The notes: generated by a model not told the origin, from the letters alone. Counted from the stretch's first letter, positions 1-8,709 are shown. The stretch is DNA of 52,744 nt from an uncultured Acidobacteriota bacterium (GCA_902825945.1 CADECY010000061.1:1-52744); one strand, 5' to 3'. A program made the numbers and translations.

Positions 1-65
1 CATCCGATCACGGCGACTTTGATCACGTCACGCCGGAGGAGATGCGCGGGGATGTTGTGAGTCAT
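1..65 (-). CDS. PRTRC system ThiF-family protein (N-terminal fragment)
   Basis: Only the first 21 or so codons lie in the window; the gene runs off the left edge. The ATG at 65-63 overlaps the TGA of the upstream gene (62-64) in an ATGA junction, so the two are translationally coupled. The visible residues end in VIKVAVIGC, which fits the first beta strand and start of the glycine-rich nucleotide loop of ThiF/E1-like adenylating enzymes. In PRTRC cassettes a ThiF homologue normally follows protein B, so position supports the call. The active-site region is outside the window. Confidence 0.7.
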   Translation of the reverse strand, partial: MTHNIPAHLLRRDVIKVAVIG

Positions 66-772
66 GGCGTCCGCTCCGCGAACTGCGCCAGCGTTTCTCT
101 CGCAAGAACGAGCATGCTCGTTGGGAATCGGGCGGCTGCCGCGAACTGAGTCCACAGGCCGGGGAGGCCACCGGGATGCTTTGTGAAGTGCCCGCCTCCG
201 TAGATGTGGGTGAACTCGGAGTTAAAGAAAGCCTTCTCCCATTCGGGGATCGACGCGACGGTTGCGTGGGCAGGTGCTCGCATGGAGCCTTGGCAAACGA
301 GGCCCTCAGCATTGACGTTGTAGTACGGCGCCACCGAGAGCGGCGTGTCGCTGCTGGGGCGCCGATTCGTGGAGAGGGCACGAATCCAGAGTTCCGTTCT
401 GGTGACCTTGAAGACCAGCGGCGGTTGCGGGAACGTCTGTCCGCTCACGGCGTCGAGGAAGTCTGCGGGCGTGAAGAACATCCTGCGATGCTGCGCGGGC
501 GTCCACCAGATCAGCATCTCGGGCGTGCGAACGAGCACGTTCTCCGGAAGGATCTAAGGCCGGGTCATCGCGCCGAGCCCATGGGACAGCTCGCGGAGGA
601 ACGCCGTTGATAACGCCGTGGCTGGTCCGAGTCGCGGTGCGTCCGTCTTCGTCGCACAGACTCCGTGCCATGAAGCGAAGGCTCCGTTGGTCAGGTGGCC
701 GCCGCCGTAGACCAGGATGGCGCCCTTCAGGTCGAAGCGACTGGCCGCGCCCAGTGCAAGTTCACACTCCAT
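62..772 (-). pseudogene. PRTRC system protein B, interrupted by an in-frame TAG
   Basis: Two pieces in the same reading frame together make a normal-length (about 235 aa) PRTRC protein B. The N-terminal piece runs from ATG 772 (AAGGAG 7 nt upstream) to an amber codon at 554-556. The C-terminal piece continues directly after it: ILPENVLVRTPEMLIWWTP, then RRMFF and the tail. There is no frameshift; a single codon is a stop. A GAG-to-TAG change would explain it, but that is inference. The start overlaps the end of protein F by 11 nt. TAG is used as a normal stop by other genes here (kinase 8709, DUF5615 toxin 17699, ABC ATPase 42128), so general recoding is unlikely. A restart at GTG 538 could yield a 158-aa C-terminal product. 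The role of PRTRC B is not established. Confidence 0.75.
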
Positions 773-1745
773 CGCCTTGCTCCTTCCCGGTGGCACCGGG
801 CAGATTCAAGAGAAGCTCCGCAGCCTTCGCAAGCGTTACGCAGACAGCCCGCAGCGTCCGCCTGAATGCGCGCCGCACGCTCTCGGGATTCGTTGCGTCG
901 AACGGGATGATGAGATTGGGTTCTGGTGAGACCTCCATCATTCCCCGCGATTCGTCGTCGAAGCAGGCTTCGATGTTATCCCCTGGGCGGAATACCGTGA
1001 GCAGACTGGGGAGCGGCGGGTTGTGATCACCGATTTCCACCTCCATATCGCCGGTCGTCCGCTGACGCGGCGCACGGCGCGAGGCGGCATCAATGTCCAC
1101 CGCGCGCTGCATCCAGCCACGAACGTCATCCGGGAAGGACGGTAGCAAGCGGCGAAGCTCGGCAGGTCTCAGTGGGCGCTCGCGCAGACTTGCCGGTATG
1201 CTGCTCTCTACGTCGGGCAACTCGATGGACTCGCACTGCGGATCGGCGCTGTACCATTCGCGAAGCATCTCGATGCGTCCGCAGGCATCGTTGTGATCGT
1301 ACACTCTGATCCACGGACTCAATGCACCGGTCAACAACTGGAGAAACGTCGAGGGCAGTCTTGGATGTGCGCGCTCCAAGATCGCCAGCGTGGGTCCGGC
1401 GCCGAAGTAGCCGGCTTCCGAGGGTTCGAGAGTCAAGTAGAACCGCGCTGGATCGACCTCGTCGGAGCGAGTCGAGTAGTCGTCCAGCGTGGTGGTGAGG
1501 AGCAAGTGTAGCCGGAAGATCTTCCTGATCGTTGTTCCGCCGTGGCGCTCGACGAACTCGCTGATCGCCGACCGGACGAACTCCTGGGCGTCTCCACGGA
1601 ACCCGTCCGAAGAAACTACGCGGGCGCGCAAGAGCGCCCCTGCCAGACCGGCCGCTAGGCGTTCGCCTGGACAAGCCACGTACGTTTTCGTCACGGCGCT
1701 GATGTCCGGCATTACCCATCCGATCACAGCATCGGTGGTAGCCAT
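762..1745 (-). CDS. PRTRC system protein F
   Basis: A 327-aa protein matching PRTRC protein F in length, position and sequence flavour; its biochemical function is unknown. An open frame extends to 1844, but those extra 33 residues are Arg/Pro/Gly rich and overlap the upstream gene, so ATG 1745 (MATTDAVIGWVMPDIS) is preferred. That start lies inside the last codons of the 73-aa ORF, giving translational coupling. The protein has no obvious membrane segment. A C-terminal stretch (NLIIPFDATNPESVRRAFR) precedes a helical end. The gene is part of the E-C-X-F-B-ThiF operon and ends inside the start of gene B. Confidence 0.75.
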   Translation of the reverse strand: MATTDAVIGWVMPDISAVTKTYVACPGERLAAGLAGALLRARVVSSDGFRGDAQEFVRSAISEFVERHGGTTIRKIFRLHLLLTTTLDDYSTRSDEVDPARFYLTLEPSEAGYFGAGPTLAILERAHPRLPSTFLQLLTGALSPWIRVYDHNDACGRIEMLREWYSADPQCESIELPDVESSIPASLRERPLRPAELRRLLPSFPDDVRGWMQRAVDIDAASRRAPRQRTTGDMEVEIGDHNPPLPSLLTVFRPGDNIEACFDDESRGMMEVSPEPNLIIPFDATNPESVRRAFRRTLRAVCVTLAKAAELLLNLPGATGKEQGDGV

Positions 1746-1945
1746 GCTGGTGGCGCGGGTGCAGCCGCTTCTGGCCGCTGGACGCGGGCCTGGTCCAACA
1801 GCGCCCGCGCCAGGATGTTCGCGGCGAGTTGCCAGTCCGGGCATTTTAGGTACTCCTCGATGATGGTTGTTTTGCCGGTCTGGCCTCCGTGGGCGATGGA
1901 CGCGAGTTGCCGAATCACGTCGTCCTTGGCGGTTCGTCGTTGCAT
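1724..1945 (-). CDS. Small PRTRC-operon protein (73 aa), unrecognised
   Basis: A 73-aa ORF from ATG 1945 fills the space between PRTRC C (stop 1951-1953) and PRTRC F (ATG 1745, which overlaps this ORF's end). The product starts MQRRTAKDDVIRQLASI and carries GGQTGKTTIIEEYL, followed by an amphipathic helix and an Ala/Pro-rich tail. The GQTGKTT stretch resembles a P-loop but lacks the first glycine of GxxxxGK[TS], and the protein is far too small for an NTPase, so no ATPase call is made. Tight packing on both sides supports a real gene. It is not one of the lettered PRTRC proteins I recognise. Confidence 0.6.
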   Translation of the reverse strand: MQRRTAKDDVIRQLASIAHGGQTGKTTIIEEYLKCPDWQLAANILARALLDQARVQRPEAAAPAPPAWLPPML

Positions 1946-1950
1946 CGTGG

Positions 1951-2154
1951 TCAGCCCTTGGTTCCGATCGCGCGGTCGAATCGGTAGACGCACTTGTCTC
2001 CGACAGTCTCGGGGCCGGTGAGCGCCGCCGTGGCGATCTCCGGATACTGAGTTGCCAGAAGGCCGCGCACCTGCTCGACGCTCATCGCACTGTTGGGATC
2101 CTCGAAGCGGACCCCTGCGTATTCGAAGACGCGGCGCATGGGTTTGACAGTCAT
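1951..2154 (-). CDS. PRTRC system protein C
   Basis: A 67-aa protein with the typical PRTRC C pattern: a basic start, RVFEYAGVRFEDP, an acidic helix with EQVRGLLATQYPEIATAAL, then GPETVGDKCVYRF and a final GTKG. Length matches the family (about 65-75 aa). The start codon overlaps the stop of PRTRC E (ATGA at 2151-2154). The fold and role are not established; the family is known only from its association with ParB/ThiF cassettes on plasmids and islands. Confidence 0.85.
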   Translation of the reverse strand: MTVKPMRRVFEYAGVRFEDPNSAMSVEQVRGLLATQYPEIATAALTGPETVGDKCVYRFDRAIGTKG

Positions 2155-2588
2155 TGCGGGTCCCCCTGGTGTTGTTGTTCATCGAAGAGACCGAGGGACG
2201 CTTGCGTTGACGCCGGCGGTTGCGGGGCTGCTGCCGTTGTGGTCTGCCCCTTGCTCTTCGCCTTCTTGGCGCGGCGCTCGTCGGCGGCCTCACGCTCGGC
2301 TTTCTCCGCTGCCGCGAGCTCTTCCCTCACGGTCTCGAGGTTCGAGGCCGTCTGACGGTGAACGGCACAGTATTCGCGGAGCTGATCCGGAAGGCTCCGG
2401 TCGAGTTCCTCCGCGGTGGCGGTGATCCACAGTGGCGTCGTGAGCGCGTCGTTCTCGTCCGGCGTGACCTTTTTCGGAATCACGGTCAGCGTGAGGATGC
2501 CCTTATCGTCGGCGGACACGGTCATGATGACGGTGCGGTTGGCGAGCAGCGGCGCGAGGCAGTTGAACAGGCCCGGCGTGGTGGTCAT
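2151..2588 (-). CDS. PRTRC system protein E
   Basis: A 145-aa protein, first gene of the PRTRC operon in this window. The N-terminal half (residues 1-75) has the PRTRC E pattern: NCLAPLLANRTVIMTVSADD, then LTLTVIPKKV and the DALTTPLWITATAEELD segment. The second half is a charged coiled coil (residues about 80-115) rich in Lys, Glu and Ala, followed by a Pro/Ala/Gln linker and a final SLGLFD motif. AGGAG lies 10 nt upstream of the ATG. The promoter should lie in the 62-bp gap shared with the divergent J-domain-like gene. Confidence 0.85.
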   Translation of the reverse strand: MTTTPGLFNCLAPLLANRTVIMTVSADDKGILTLTVIPKKVTPDENDALTTPLWITATAEELDRSLPDQLREYCAVHRQTASNLETVREELAAAEKAEREAADERRAKKAKSKGQTTTAAAPQPPASTQASLGLFDEQQHQGDPQ

Positions 2589-2650
2589 AGCGGGTTGCTC
2601 CTTTCTTAGGGTGCGTTGTTGATTTGCGCCGGCTGGCGTATTCTGCGACG

Positions 2651-4081
2651 GTGGACCGCGCAGCGACGGAAGCGAATCGCGTGGACCTTCCCGCGGGCCT
2701 CGCTCGCTGGGTGCGGCCGGAAGACGAAGTGCGGGTGATGGGCGCGCAGTCCGAGATTTTGATTCGCCGGCAGGGTCCGCAGTTCCAGAAGCAACTGCTC
2801 CACGTGACGATCGGCCACGTTGCGCAACCCAAGCCGGCCAAGGGCGGCGAACTGTTCATCCGCGCGGAACTGCCGAACTGTGCGGGCAAGCCGAAAGCGC
2901 TCTTCATCAGCGGCTCCGCGATACGGCGATACTTCTACCTGCTCGACCTCGATCCGCCGCAATCTTTGTATTGCATCCTGCGTGCGCCGGAGGCGGCGTC
3001 ACTCAGCCAGCTTCGCCTCGCCTGGCGGACGCGTTCACTCGAGTTGAAGGTCCAGGACGCGGACGCGCGCGAGCTTGCCAGCGCGGAGCGGGCGTTTAAC
3101 TTGCTGGCGCATTCGGATCTCCGTTCCTGCTACGACGCGCTATGCGCCGATGAGGATGTGCCGCCGCTGTTCCCGTACGGCGGGTTCGGCTCGATCGTGG
3201 TGGAAGGCCGCTTGGCCGACGACGAGGAGGCGTTCTTCTCGGAGCGCATCCTCGCCTACAAGCCTGAGATGACAACGCGCCGAGTCTCGCTGCTGTTGCG
3301 GCGCTGCGACTTCTTCGCCGACCGCGTGATCTGCCGCGATCCGCGCCGGAAACTGGAGGTCTGGCTGGACGTGAGCCTGCTGCCCGGTCTCGATTGGGAC
3401 CTCACCTGGAATCACTGGAAGCATTGGCTCCAAAGCCGGATCGAGGTGGAGGCAACCTTCGTCCACACCGGCAAGTACCGGTTGGCCGAAGGTGAGTGGG
3501 TGTTGCACAAGTGGCGCGCCGCGCTGCCCTCGCGCTTGCAGGTGCGAGTGCTGGCGGGACTCGCTGATGATGTCCGGCAGGCGCGATCGATTCATGCCCT
3601 GCTCGGTGAGCACGCCGAGTTGATCCGGCACATTCGCGCGCAGTGTGAGAAAGCGCCGCTCGAAGCGAGGCAGGTGCAGGCGTGGTTCGACGAGGCTCAG
3701 GCATCGACCAATCTCAAGGCGCAGCACGTGAACTGGCGGACCGACTACGAGCCCTACTACTTCGAACAGTTGCGCATGCGCAGCCGGACGTGGTTCCTGT
3801 TCCGCGACGAATACTTGTTCGTCTGGGAGAACGTGGTTGTCGCGGAGATCCCGGCGTTCGGGTACGCAACCTATGCGTTCGCGAGGCCGGTGGACATGAA
3901 CTCGTTCCTCGGGCGATATGCGACCCTCGACCGCAACCGAATTCGGCGAAACAACGACAACCAAGCGACTGCTCTCGGCTTTGTCGGGCGAGTGGTAAGG
4001 GCAAAGCGGAAGGCTCGATGGCTCAGTGATGTTCTGAAGCTCGCGGGCGGAAAGGCGGACTACGTCGAGAGCCTCGCCTGA
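2651..4081 (+). CDS. Protein with degenerate DnaJ-like domain (476 aa)
   Basis: Divergent from the PRTRC operon. A frame opens at TTG 2624, but GTG 2651 is taken as the more likely start; the choice is uncertain. After about 100 residues of beta-rich sequence comes a J-domain-like stretch (about residues 110-165): LYCILRAPEAASLSQLRLAW, then an ELASAERAFNLLAHSDLR helix and CYDAL. It follows the order of DnaJ domains, but the HPD loop that stimulates Hsp70 ATPase is missing. The remaining 300 residues are rich in Trp, Tyr and charged residues (for example WDLTWNHWKHWL) with no family I recognise. Natural residue composition supports this strand. No chaperone activity is claimed. Confidence 0.65.
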   Translation: MDRAATEANRVDLPAGLARWVRPEDEVRVMGAQSEILIRRQGPQFQKQLLHVTIGHVAQPKPAKGGELFIRAELPNCAGKPKALFISGSAIRRYFYLLDLDPPQSLYCILRAPEAASLSQLRLAWRTRSLELKVQDADARELASAERAFNLLAHSDLRSCYDALCADEDVPPLFPYGGFGSIVVEGRLADDEEAFFSERILAYKPEMTTRRVSLLLRRCDFFADRVICRDPRRKLEVWLDVSLLPGLDWDLTWNHWKHWLQSRIEVEATFVHTGKYRLAEGEWVLHKWRAALPSRLQVRVLAGLADDVRQARSIHALLGEHAELIRHIRAQCEKAPLEARQVQAWFDEAQASTNLKAQHVNWRTDYEPYYFEQLRMRSRTWFLFRDEYLFVWENVVVAEIPAFGYATYAFARPVDMNSFLGRYATLDRNRIRRNNDNQATALGFVGRVVRAKRKARWLSDVLKLAGGKADYVESLA

Positions 4082-4507
4082 ACTCAGGACTTGGGCGTAT
4101 CAGAAATTGCGGCTTCACTCTTCGCGGGTGTTCGTCGATGGCCGCCGGGCGGCTCGGCCAGATCTCAGATATGGGCGTTCTCCGTCAAGTGACCAATCGA
4201 ACCGGCCTTTCTTCAGAAATCTGGGGGGGGGGCGTGCGGGTTGCCACAAGCCGACTGAAGGGCTGGTCGTGTGCTCCGGCGCCCACATGCGGAATTCCCT
4301 GAGTTAGATGGAGAGATACTTTTGACCGCCAGGGGATGAGTTGGCCTGATAAGATCGTCAGATAGTAGCTGCCAAACCACCGAGGCCGCGAGTACTCAGC
4401 ACTTTCACGGACGGGGCAAGAAAGCTCGGGGGCGCAGGGGCATTCAAGCGCCCCGCCCCGCCCCGACCAACAGAATCAAAGCGTCGCCAGCCCGGATTCA
4501 GCCATTC
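4082..4507. other. Intergenic gap between convergent genes
   Basis: About 425 bp between the J-domain-like gene and the PEP-CTERM gene, which converge. It holds a run of about nine G residues near 4225 and a G/C-rich stretch near 4430-4465 where GGGGC and GCGCCCC could pair. This might act as a weak terminator for one or both genes, but no clear stem plus T-run is present. No coding sequence is supported. Confidence 0.4.
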
Positions 4508-5320
4508 TCAAGAAGGCCATCGCCGACGACACCGGATCAAGCCAAGTCCCGTGCCAACGAGCCAGAGTGTCGTCGGTTCCGGCACTGAGGAAGGAGAGGA
4601 AGTAGCCGGCGCGTTTCCTACACCCGGACTGACAACGACATTGTAGAGGTGGGCGTTCGGAAAAGTTGGATCGACGTAGATATAAGGGTCGGCAACTGCC
4701 AAGGCCGTTTCGGTACCGAACCGGGTGACGAACGCTTGCGCCTGAGCAAACAGGGTGATGGAGTCACGCGTGGAACCCGCCCGGACCCGGAAGGGGATGG
4801 TCTCGGAGATCGTAGTCTCATCGCAGGTTCCGTTACTGCATGCCTCAATGCCTTGAAAGATCCCGGAGGTGGTGTTGATTATTATCCGAGCGATGGCGTT
4901 CGCTTCGAAACTGCTCTCCGTCAGCAGGTAAATGTCCATCAGAATCGGGACCAGTTCGCCTTCGGTGGGACCGGTCACCTCGAAGAAGTAGAGAGCTGTG
5001 GCGCTCGCTCCCGCCCCGAGAGATCCTGTAGCCGGGGTGGTTGCCGTGGCGAGCACGTGAGGTACCGGAGCGAGCGTAACGCTCGCCAGGGCCGAAGAGG
5101 GAATCGCCGGCGACCCGCCGAACTCACAGTCCGTTGCCTGGAAGAAGGAATTGCCTTCGACACTGCAGAATACCGAGGTGGAAGGCGAAGAAAGCGGGGA
5201 GGCCCCTGCGGGCATCGCGCCTGGGGCCACTGCCAAAGCCAAGCCCAAGCAAAAGCACCTAAGCCCCGGAAGCGGCCCTCCGCTGAGGGTGAAAAAGGCG
5301 AGCCGACGAGAGAGATTCAT
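4508..5320 (-). CDS. PEP-CTERM sorting-domain surface protein
   Basis: A 270-aa exported protein. The N-terminus has a basic start (MNLSRRLAFF), a hydrophobic stretch and an Ala-rich probable signal-peptidase site near residues 35-45. The body is Ser/Thr/Ala rich with two CSVEGN/CSNGTCDE-type cysteine regions. The C-terminus has the PEP-CTERM signal: VPEPTTLWLVGTGLGLI followed by a basic RCRRRW tail. Such proteins are recognised by exosortase, which is not in this window, so the protein is probably a host-type exopolysaccharide or surface protein. The ATG at 5320 is chosen over an upstream TTG. Confidence 0.85.
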   Translation of the reverse strand: MNLSRRLAFFTLSGGPLPGLRCFCLGLALAVAPGAMPAGASPLSSPSTSVFCSVEGNSFFQATDCEFGGSPAIPSSALASVTLAPVPHVLATATTPATGSLGAGASATALYFFEVTGPTEGELVPILMDIYLLTESSFEANAIARIIINTTSGIFQGIEACSNGTCDETTISETIPFRVRAGSTRDSITLFAQAQAFVTRFGTETALAVADPYIYVDPTFPNAHLYNVVVSPGVGNAPATSSPSSVPEPTTLWLVGTGLGLIRCRRRWPS

Positions 5321-5480
5321 ACCCAAAACTCCTTTCCAGCGGAAATCGACGTTGGTTCCTTACTGTATAGAGTAATCGCAATCTGGCGGCAGATCCCGAC
5401 ACCGAAACTAGAAATTCATTGACAGCATCGATCGATTGCGAGAGACTGGCATAAATTGACTCCTCGGAGGACATACGGTC

Positions 5481-6047
5481 ATGGGCACCAGCATCGGCTC
5501 ACTGATGCGCGCTGCGGAACAAGGAAAAGGGCAAGCTGCGGAAAGCCTGTTCACCGTGCTCTACTCGGAATTGCATACGCTCGCGCGCCGCGAACTGGCG
5601 CGCCGCGGAGCCGGAGCGTCCCTGGGAGTAACGACGTTGCTCCATGAAGCCTACCTGGACATGGCAGCGCGCGAGGATGCTTCGTTTCCGGACCGTCCCC
5701 GCTTTCTGGCCTATGCGGCGCGGGTGATGCGCGGCCTCATCATTGGCCATGCCCGGAACCGGCAGGCGTTGAAGCGCGGTGGCCAGTTCGAGATTACAGC
5801 CTTGCCCGCCGATGGCGCCATCGATGTGGCTGTCGGCCGTGAACTCACGCAGATCGGCGACGCGCTCGACGAACTGGCGAAGAGCGAGCCGGATCTCGCC
5901 GAAGTGGTTGATCTAAAGTTCTTCTGCGGGTTCTCGTTTGAAGAGATTGCCGGCATGCGCGGCGTCTCGGACCGCACAGTCCAGCGAATGTGGGAGAAGG
6001 CCCGGATCTATCTGCATCGAGCCCTTCGCGACGACCTGCCGTTGTGA
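5481..6047 (+). CDS. ECF-like RNA polymerase sigma factor
   Basis: A 188-aa sigma factor of the acidobacterial/planctomycete ECF-like type. Region 2 covers about residues 15-90 (LFTVLYSELHTLARRELAR; FLAYAARVMRGLIIGHARNR). Region 4 covers about 125-185 (VVDLKFFCGFSFEEIAGM, then the RTVQRMWEKARIYLHRAL helix-turn-helix). It directs core RNA polymerase to a set of promoters not visible here. The kinase gene starts 7 nt after its stop, a pairing very common in Acidobacteria, in which the kinase probably controls the sigma factor. Confidence 0.9.
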   Translation: MGTSIGSLMRAAEQGKGQAAESLFTVLYSELHTLARRELARRGAGASLGVTTLLHEAYLDMAAREDASFPDRPRFLAYAARVMRGLIIGHARNRQALKRGGQFEITALPADGAIDVAVGRELTQIGDALDELAKSEPDLAEVVDLKFFCGFSFEEIAGMRGVSDRTVQRMWEKARIYLHRALRDDLPL

Positions 6048-6054
6048 GGCTGTT

Positions 6055-8709
6055 ATGTCGAAGCTCAGCCCTGAATCCTGGAAGGCCCTCGGCCCGCACT
6101 TGGACCGTGCACTCGATCTTCCCGCAGACGAACGCGCGCACTGGCTAGAGACGCTGAGCGCGGAAGACCCGGCGCTCGCCGCGCAGCTTCGTGACCTGCT
6201 GGAAGAGCACCGGATGCTCGATCAGGAGCGATTCCTCGAACACCCACCTGTATCCGCTTTCATGCCCTCCCCGGCTGGAGCCCGCGTCGGTGCTTTCCAG
6301 ATCCTGCACGCGATCGGCGAAGGGGGAATGGGAACGGTATGGCTGGCCCAGCGCGTGGATGGCGAAGTGCAACAGAACGTCGCGATCAAGTTACTGCGCC
6401 CATCCAACCGCCCGACTTGGCGCGATCGTTTCCTCAAGGAACGGCAGTTCCTAGCGAGCCTGAATCACTCCGCCATTGCCCGCCTCCTTGATGCCGGCCA
6501 GCGCGAGGGACAGCCCTATCTCGTCATGGAGTTCGTCGATGGCGTCCCCATCGACGTTTATGCCGCAAGCCGCTCCCTTCGCGACAAGATTGCGCTGTTT
6601 CTCAAGGTGTGCGATGGCGTCTCGCACGCCCACCGGCGTCTCATCGTCCATCGCGACCTGAAACCCTCGAACATCCTGGTGGACAACGGCGGGCAGCCCA
6701 AGTTGCTTGACTTCGGCATCGCCAAACTGCTGGACGAAACCGGAGATGCCACCCAAACCATCGAGCGCGTGCTCACACCGAACTACGCCAGTCCGGAGCA
6801 GTTTCGCGGTGAGACCCAGACCGTGGCGACGGATATCTACTCGTTGGGGGCTGTGCTCTACAAACTGCTCACCGGCAGTTCGCCGCATGAATCCGCCGGG
6901 GCCACCCCCTCGGCGGGCGTCCTTCCCACTGCCCGCGAACTCACTCCACCCTCGCGGCTTCAAGCCGGGCTTCCGGGCGACTTCGATGCGATTCTCAGCA
7001 AGGCGTTGCGGGCGGAACCTGACGAGCGCTATGTATCCGTAGACGCCTTTGCGGAAGACCTGCGCGCGTTTCTGAATAACCGTCCGGTGAATGCCCTGTC
7101 CGGCAACCGCTGGTATCGCGCCCGGAAGTTTCTCCAGAGGCGCTGGATTCCCCTCGCTGCTGCGGCCGCCGTCGCCGCCAGCCTGTCGGGCGGAGCGTTC
7201 CTGGCGAACCGGCAGCAAGCCATCGCTCAGCGGCGCTTTACGCAAGTTCGGCAGTTGGCCAATCGAGTTCTGGCCCTGGATAAGGAAATCAGTGCGCTGA
7301 CTGGCGCCACCAAAGCCCGTCAGGACATTGCTTCCATGACGCAGCAGTACCTGGAAGCGCTCAGTTCGGAAGCGAGTGATGACCAGCAGTTGACCATGGA
7401 GATCATCACCTCCTACATACGGCTGGCAAGCGTACAGGGAGTGCCCACCGGGTTGAATCTCGGCCAGTATGAGCAGGCAGACCAAAGCCTCCGGAGGGCC
7501 GAAGAACTGGTCGAATCGTTGCTCGCGAAGTCCCCTTCTCACTGGCCCGCTCTCTCCGCCTCCCTCGAGGTGGCGCACGGCCGGATGATCCTCGCTGACT
7601 CGGGCCGCAGACACGCCGACGCCCTGATTCAGGCCCGCAAGGCGGCGGCTCGCGCCGAACAGGTGCTGAGCATGGGCAATCCCACCAAGGCAGATCATAA
7701 CCGGGTGGCGGAACGGTATGCCAACATCGCCCTGTGCCTTAAGAACCGGCACCTGTATGCGGAGGCCGTCCGCTATGCTCAAAAGGCGTTCGATCATGCG
7801 TCGGGGACGCGCTACGACGCATCGACCCTGGTTCAGGCGAGCAGCATTGTTGCCGACGCCAAGCGGGCCATGGGCGATCTCGAAGGCTCCTATCAGTCCA
7901 TTCTCGAAACCCGCCAGATCCTGGCTCAGGAACCGCCCCAAGCCAGGCTGCGGTGGGTGTACACGTTCAGTGCGCTCTGGCGCGAAGGATTGGTGCTCGG
8001 CGCCCGCCACACTCCCAGCCTCGGCAGAACCAGCCGGGCCATCGATGCCTTTCAACGGGCGTTCGACCTGATCGAGGAGACCGCCCGCCACGACCCCAAT
8101 GATTCGTCCAGCCGAATTCGCTTCGCCTCGGCTGGCAGGGAACTGGGCGATGTCCTGCAAGACCAGGATCCGCAACGTGCGCTGGCGGTGTACGACCATG
8201 CGATTCTCCGGCTCAGCGAGGTCAAGGAGAATGCCAAGGCACGGCGAGGCGAGGCGGAACTCCATGCCGCCGCCTCGTACCCTCTGCGTAAGCTGAAGCG
8301 GTTCGGAGAGGCCAAACGACGCATCGAGCAGGCCTTCACGCTTTTGCGCGAAGTGAAGACCTACCCCGCCGGCAGCATGGATTTGGAAGATGAAGGGGCA
8401 AGGACGCTGATCGCCCAGGCCGAGTATGAAGCCGAGACCGGGCAAACGCGCCGCGCCGCTGGGATCTACGACGACGTGCTGAGCAAGATCATGGCGGCCA
8501 AGCCCGACCCCGAGGGCGATCTGCGCCATGCCTCCGGCATGTCGAACCTTTGGGGCGCAATTGCCCGGTTAGAGCATCGCCTGGGCGACACGGCCAAAGC
8601 GGATGACCACTCCGCGCGGCGCCTCCAGCTTTGGGACCAGTGGAATAAGAAACTCCCCAACAACGCGTACATCACCCGCCAGCTCGCGGCCGCGCGAAAT
8701 CCGCAATAG
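6055..8709 (+). CDS. Membrane Ser/Thr protein kinase with TPR-like C-terminus
   Basis: An 884-aa receptor-like Hanks kinase. A short N-terminal helical segment resembles the regulatory tail of this family. The kinase domain covers about residues 77-345: glycine loop IGEGGMGTVWLA (87-98), VAIK lysine K112, HRDLKPSN (199-206), DFG (219-221) and an APE-like ASPEQF. A transmembrane segment lies at about 364-383. The rest (about 500 residues) is helical and rich in Ala/Arg with TPR-like pairs, probably periplasmic. ATG 6055 lies 7 nt after the sigma gene; an upstream in-frame extension overlaps the sigma gene and is rejected. The gene ends in TAG, direct evidence that amber is a normal stop here. 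Confidence 0.9.
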   Translation: MSKLSPESWKALGPHLDRALDLPADERAHWLETLSAEDPALAAQLRDLLEEHRMLDQERFLEHPPVSAFMPSPAGARVGAFQILHAIGEGGMGTVWLAQRVDGEVQQNVAIKLLRPSNRPTWRDRFLKERQFLASLNHSAIARLLDAGQREGQPYLVMEFVDGVPIDVYAASRSLRDKIALFLKVCDGVSHAHRRLIVHRDLKPSNILVDNGGQPKLLDFGIAKLLDETGDATQTIERVLTPNYASPEQFRGETQTVATDIYSLGAVLYKLLTGSSPHESAGATPSAGVLPTARELTPPSRLQAGLPGDFDAILSKALRAEPDERYVSVDAFAEDLRAFLNNRPVNALSGNRWYRARKFLQRRWIPLAAAAAVAASLSGGAFLANRQQAIAQRRFTQVRQLANRVLALDKEISALTGATKARQDIASMTQQYLEALSSEASDDQQLTMEIITSYIRLASVQGVPTGLNLGQYEQADQSLRRAEELVESLLAKSPSHWPALSASLEVAHGRMILADSGRRHADALIQARKAAARAEQVLSMGNPTKADHNRVAERYANIALCLKNRHLYAEAVRYAQKAFDHASGTRYDASTLVQASSIVADAKRAMGDLEGSYQSILETRQILAQEPPQARLRWVYTFSALWREGLVLGARHTPSLGRTSRAIDAFQRAFDLIEETARHDPNDSSSRIRFASAGRELGDVLQDQDPQRALAVYDHAILRLSEVKENAKARRGEAELHAAASYPLRKLKRFGEAKRRIEQAFTLLREVKTYPAGSMDLEDEGARTLIAQAEYEAETGQTRRAAGIYDDVLSKIMAAKPDPEGDLRHASGMSNLWGAIARLEHRLGDTAKADDHSARRLQLWDQWNKKLPNNAYITRQLAAARNPQ

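Noticed and set aside
554..556. General recoding of TAG as a sense codon
   Set aside because: Several well-defined genes in the window (kinase, DUF5615 toxin, tail-collar protein, ABC ATPase) end in TAG at the expected family length.
1724..1945. P-loop NTPase call for the 73-aa PRTRC-operon protein
   Set aside because: GQTGKTT lacks the first glycine of GxxxxGK[TS] and the protein is too small for an NTPase fold.
6451..8529. A 692-codon open frame on the minus strand
   Set aside because: It lies entirely opposite the kinase gene, whose motifs are unmistakable; the length is a by-product of G+C-rich codon use.
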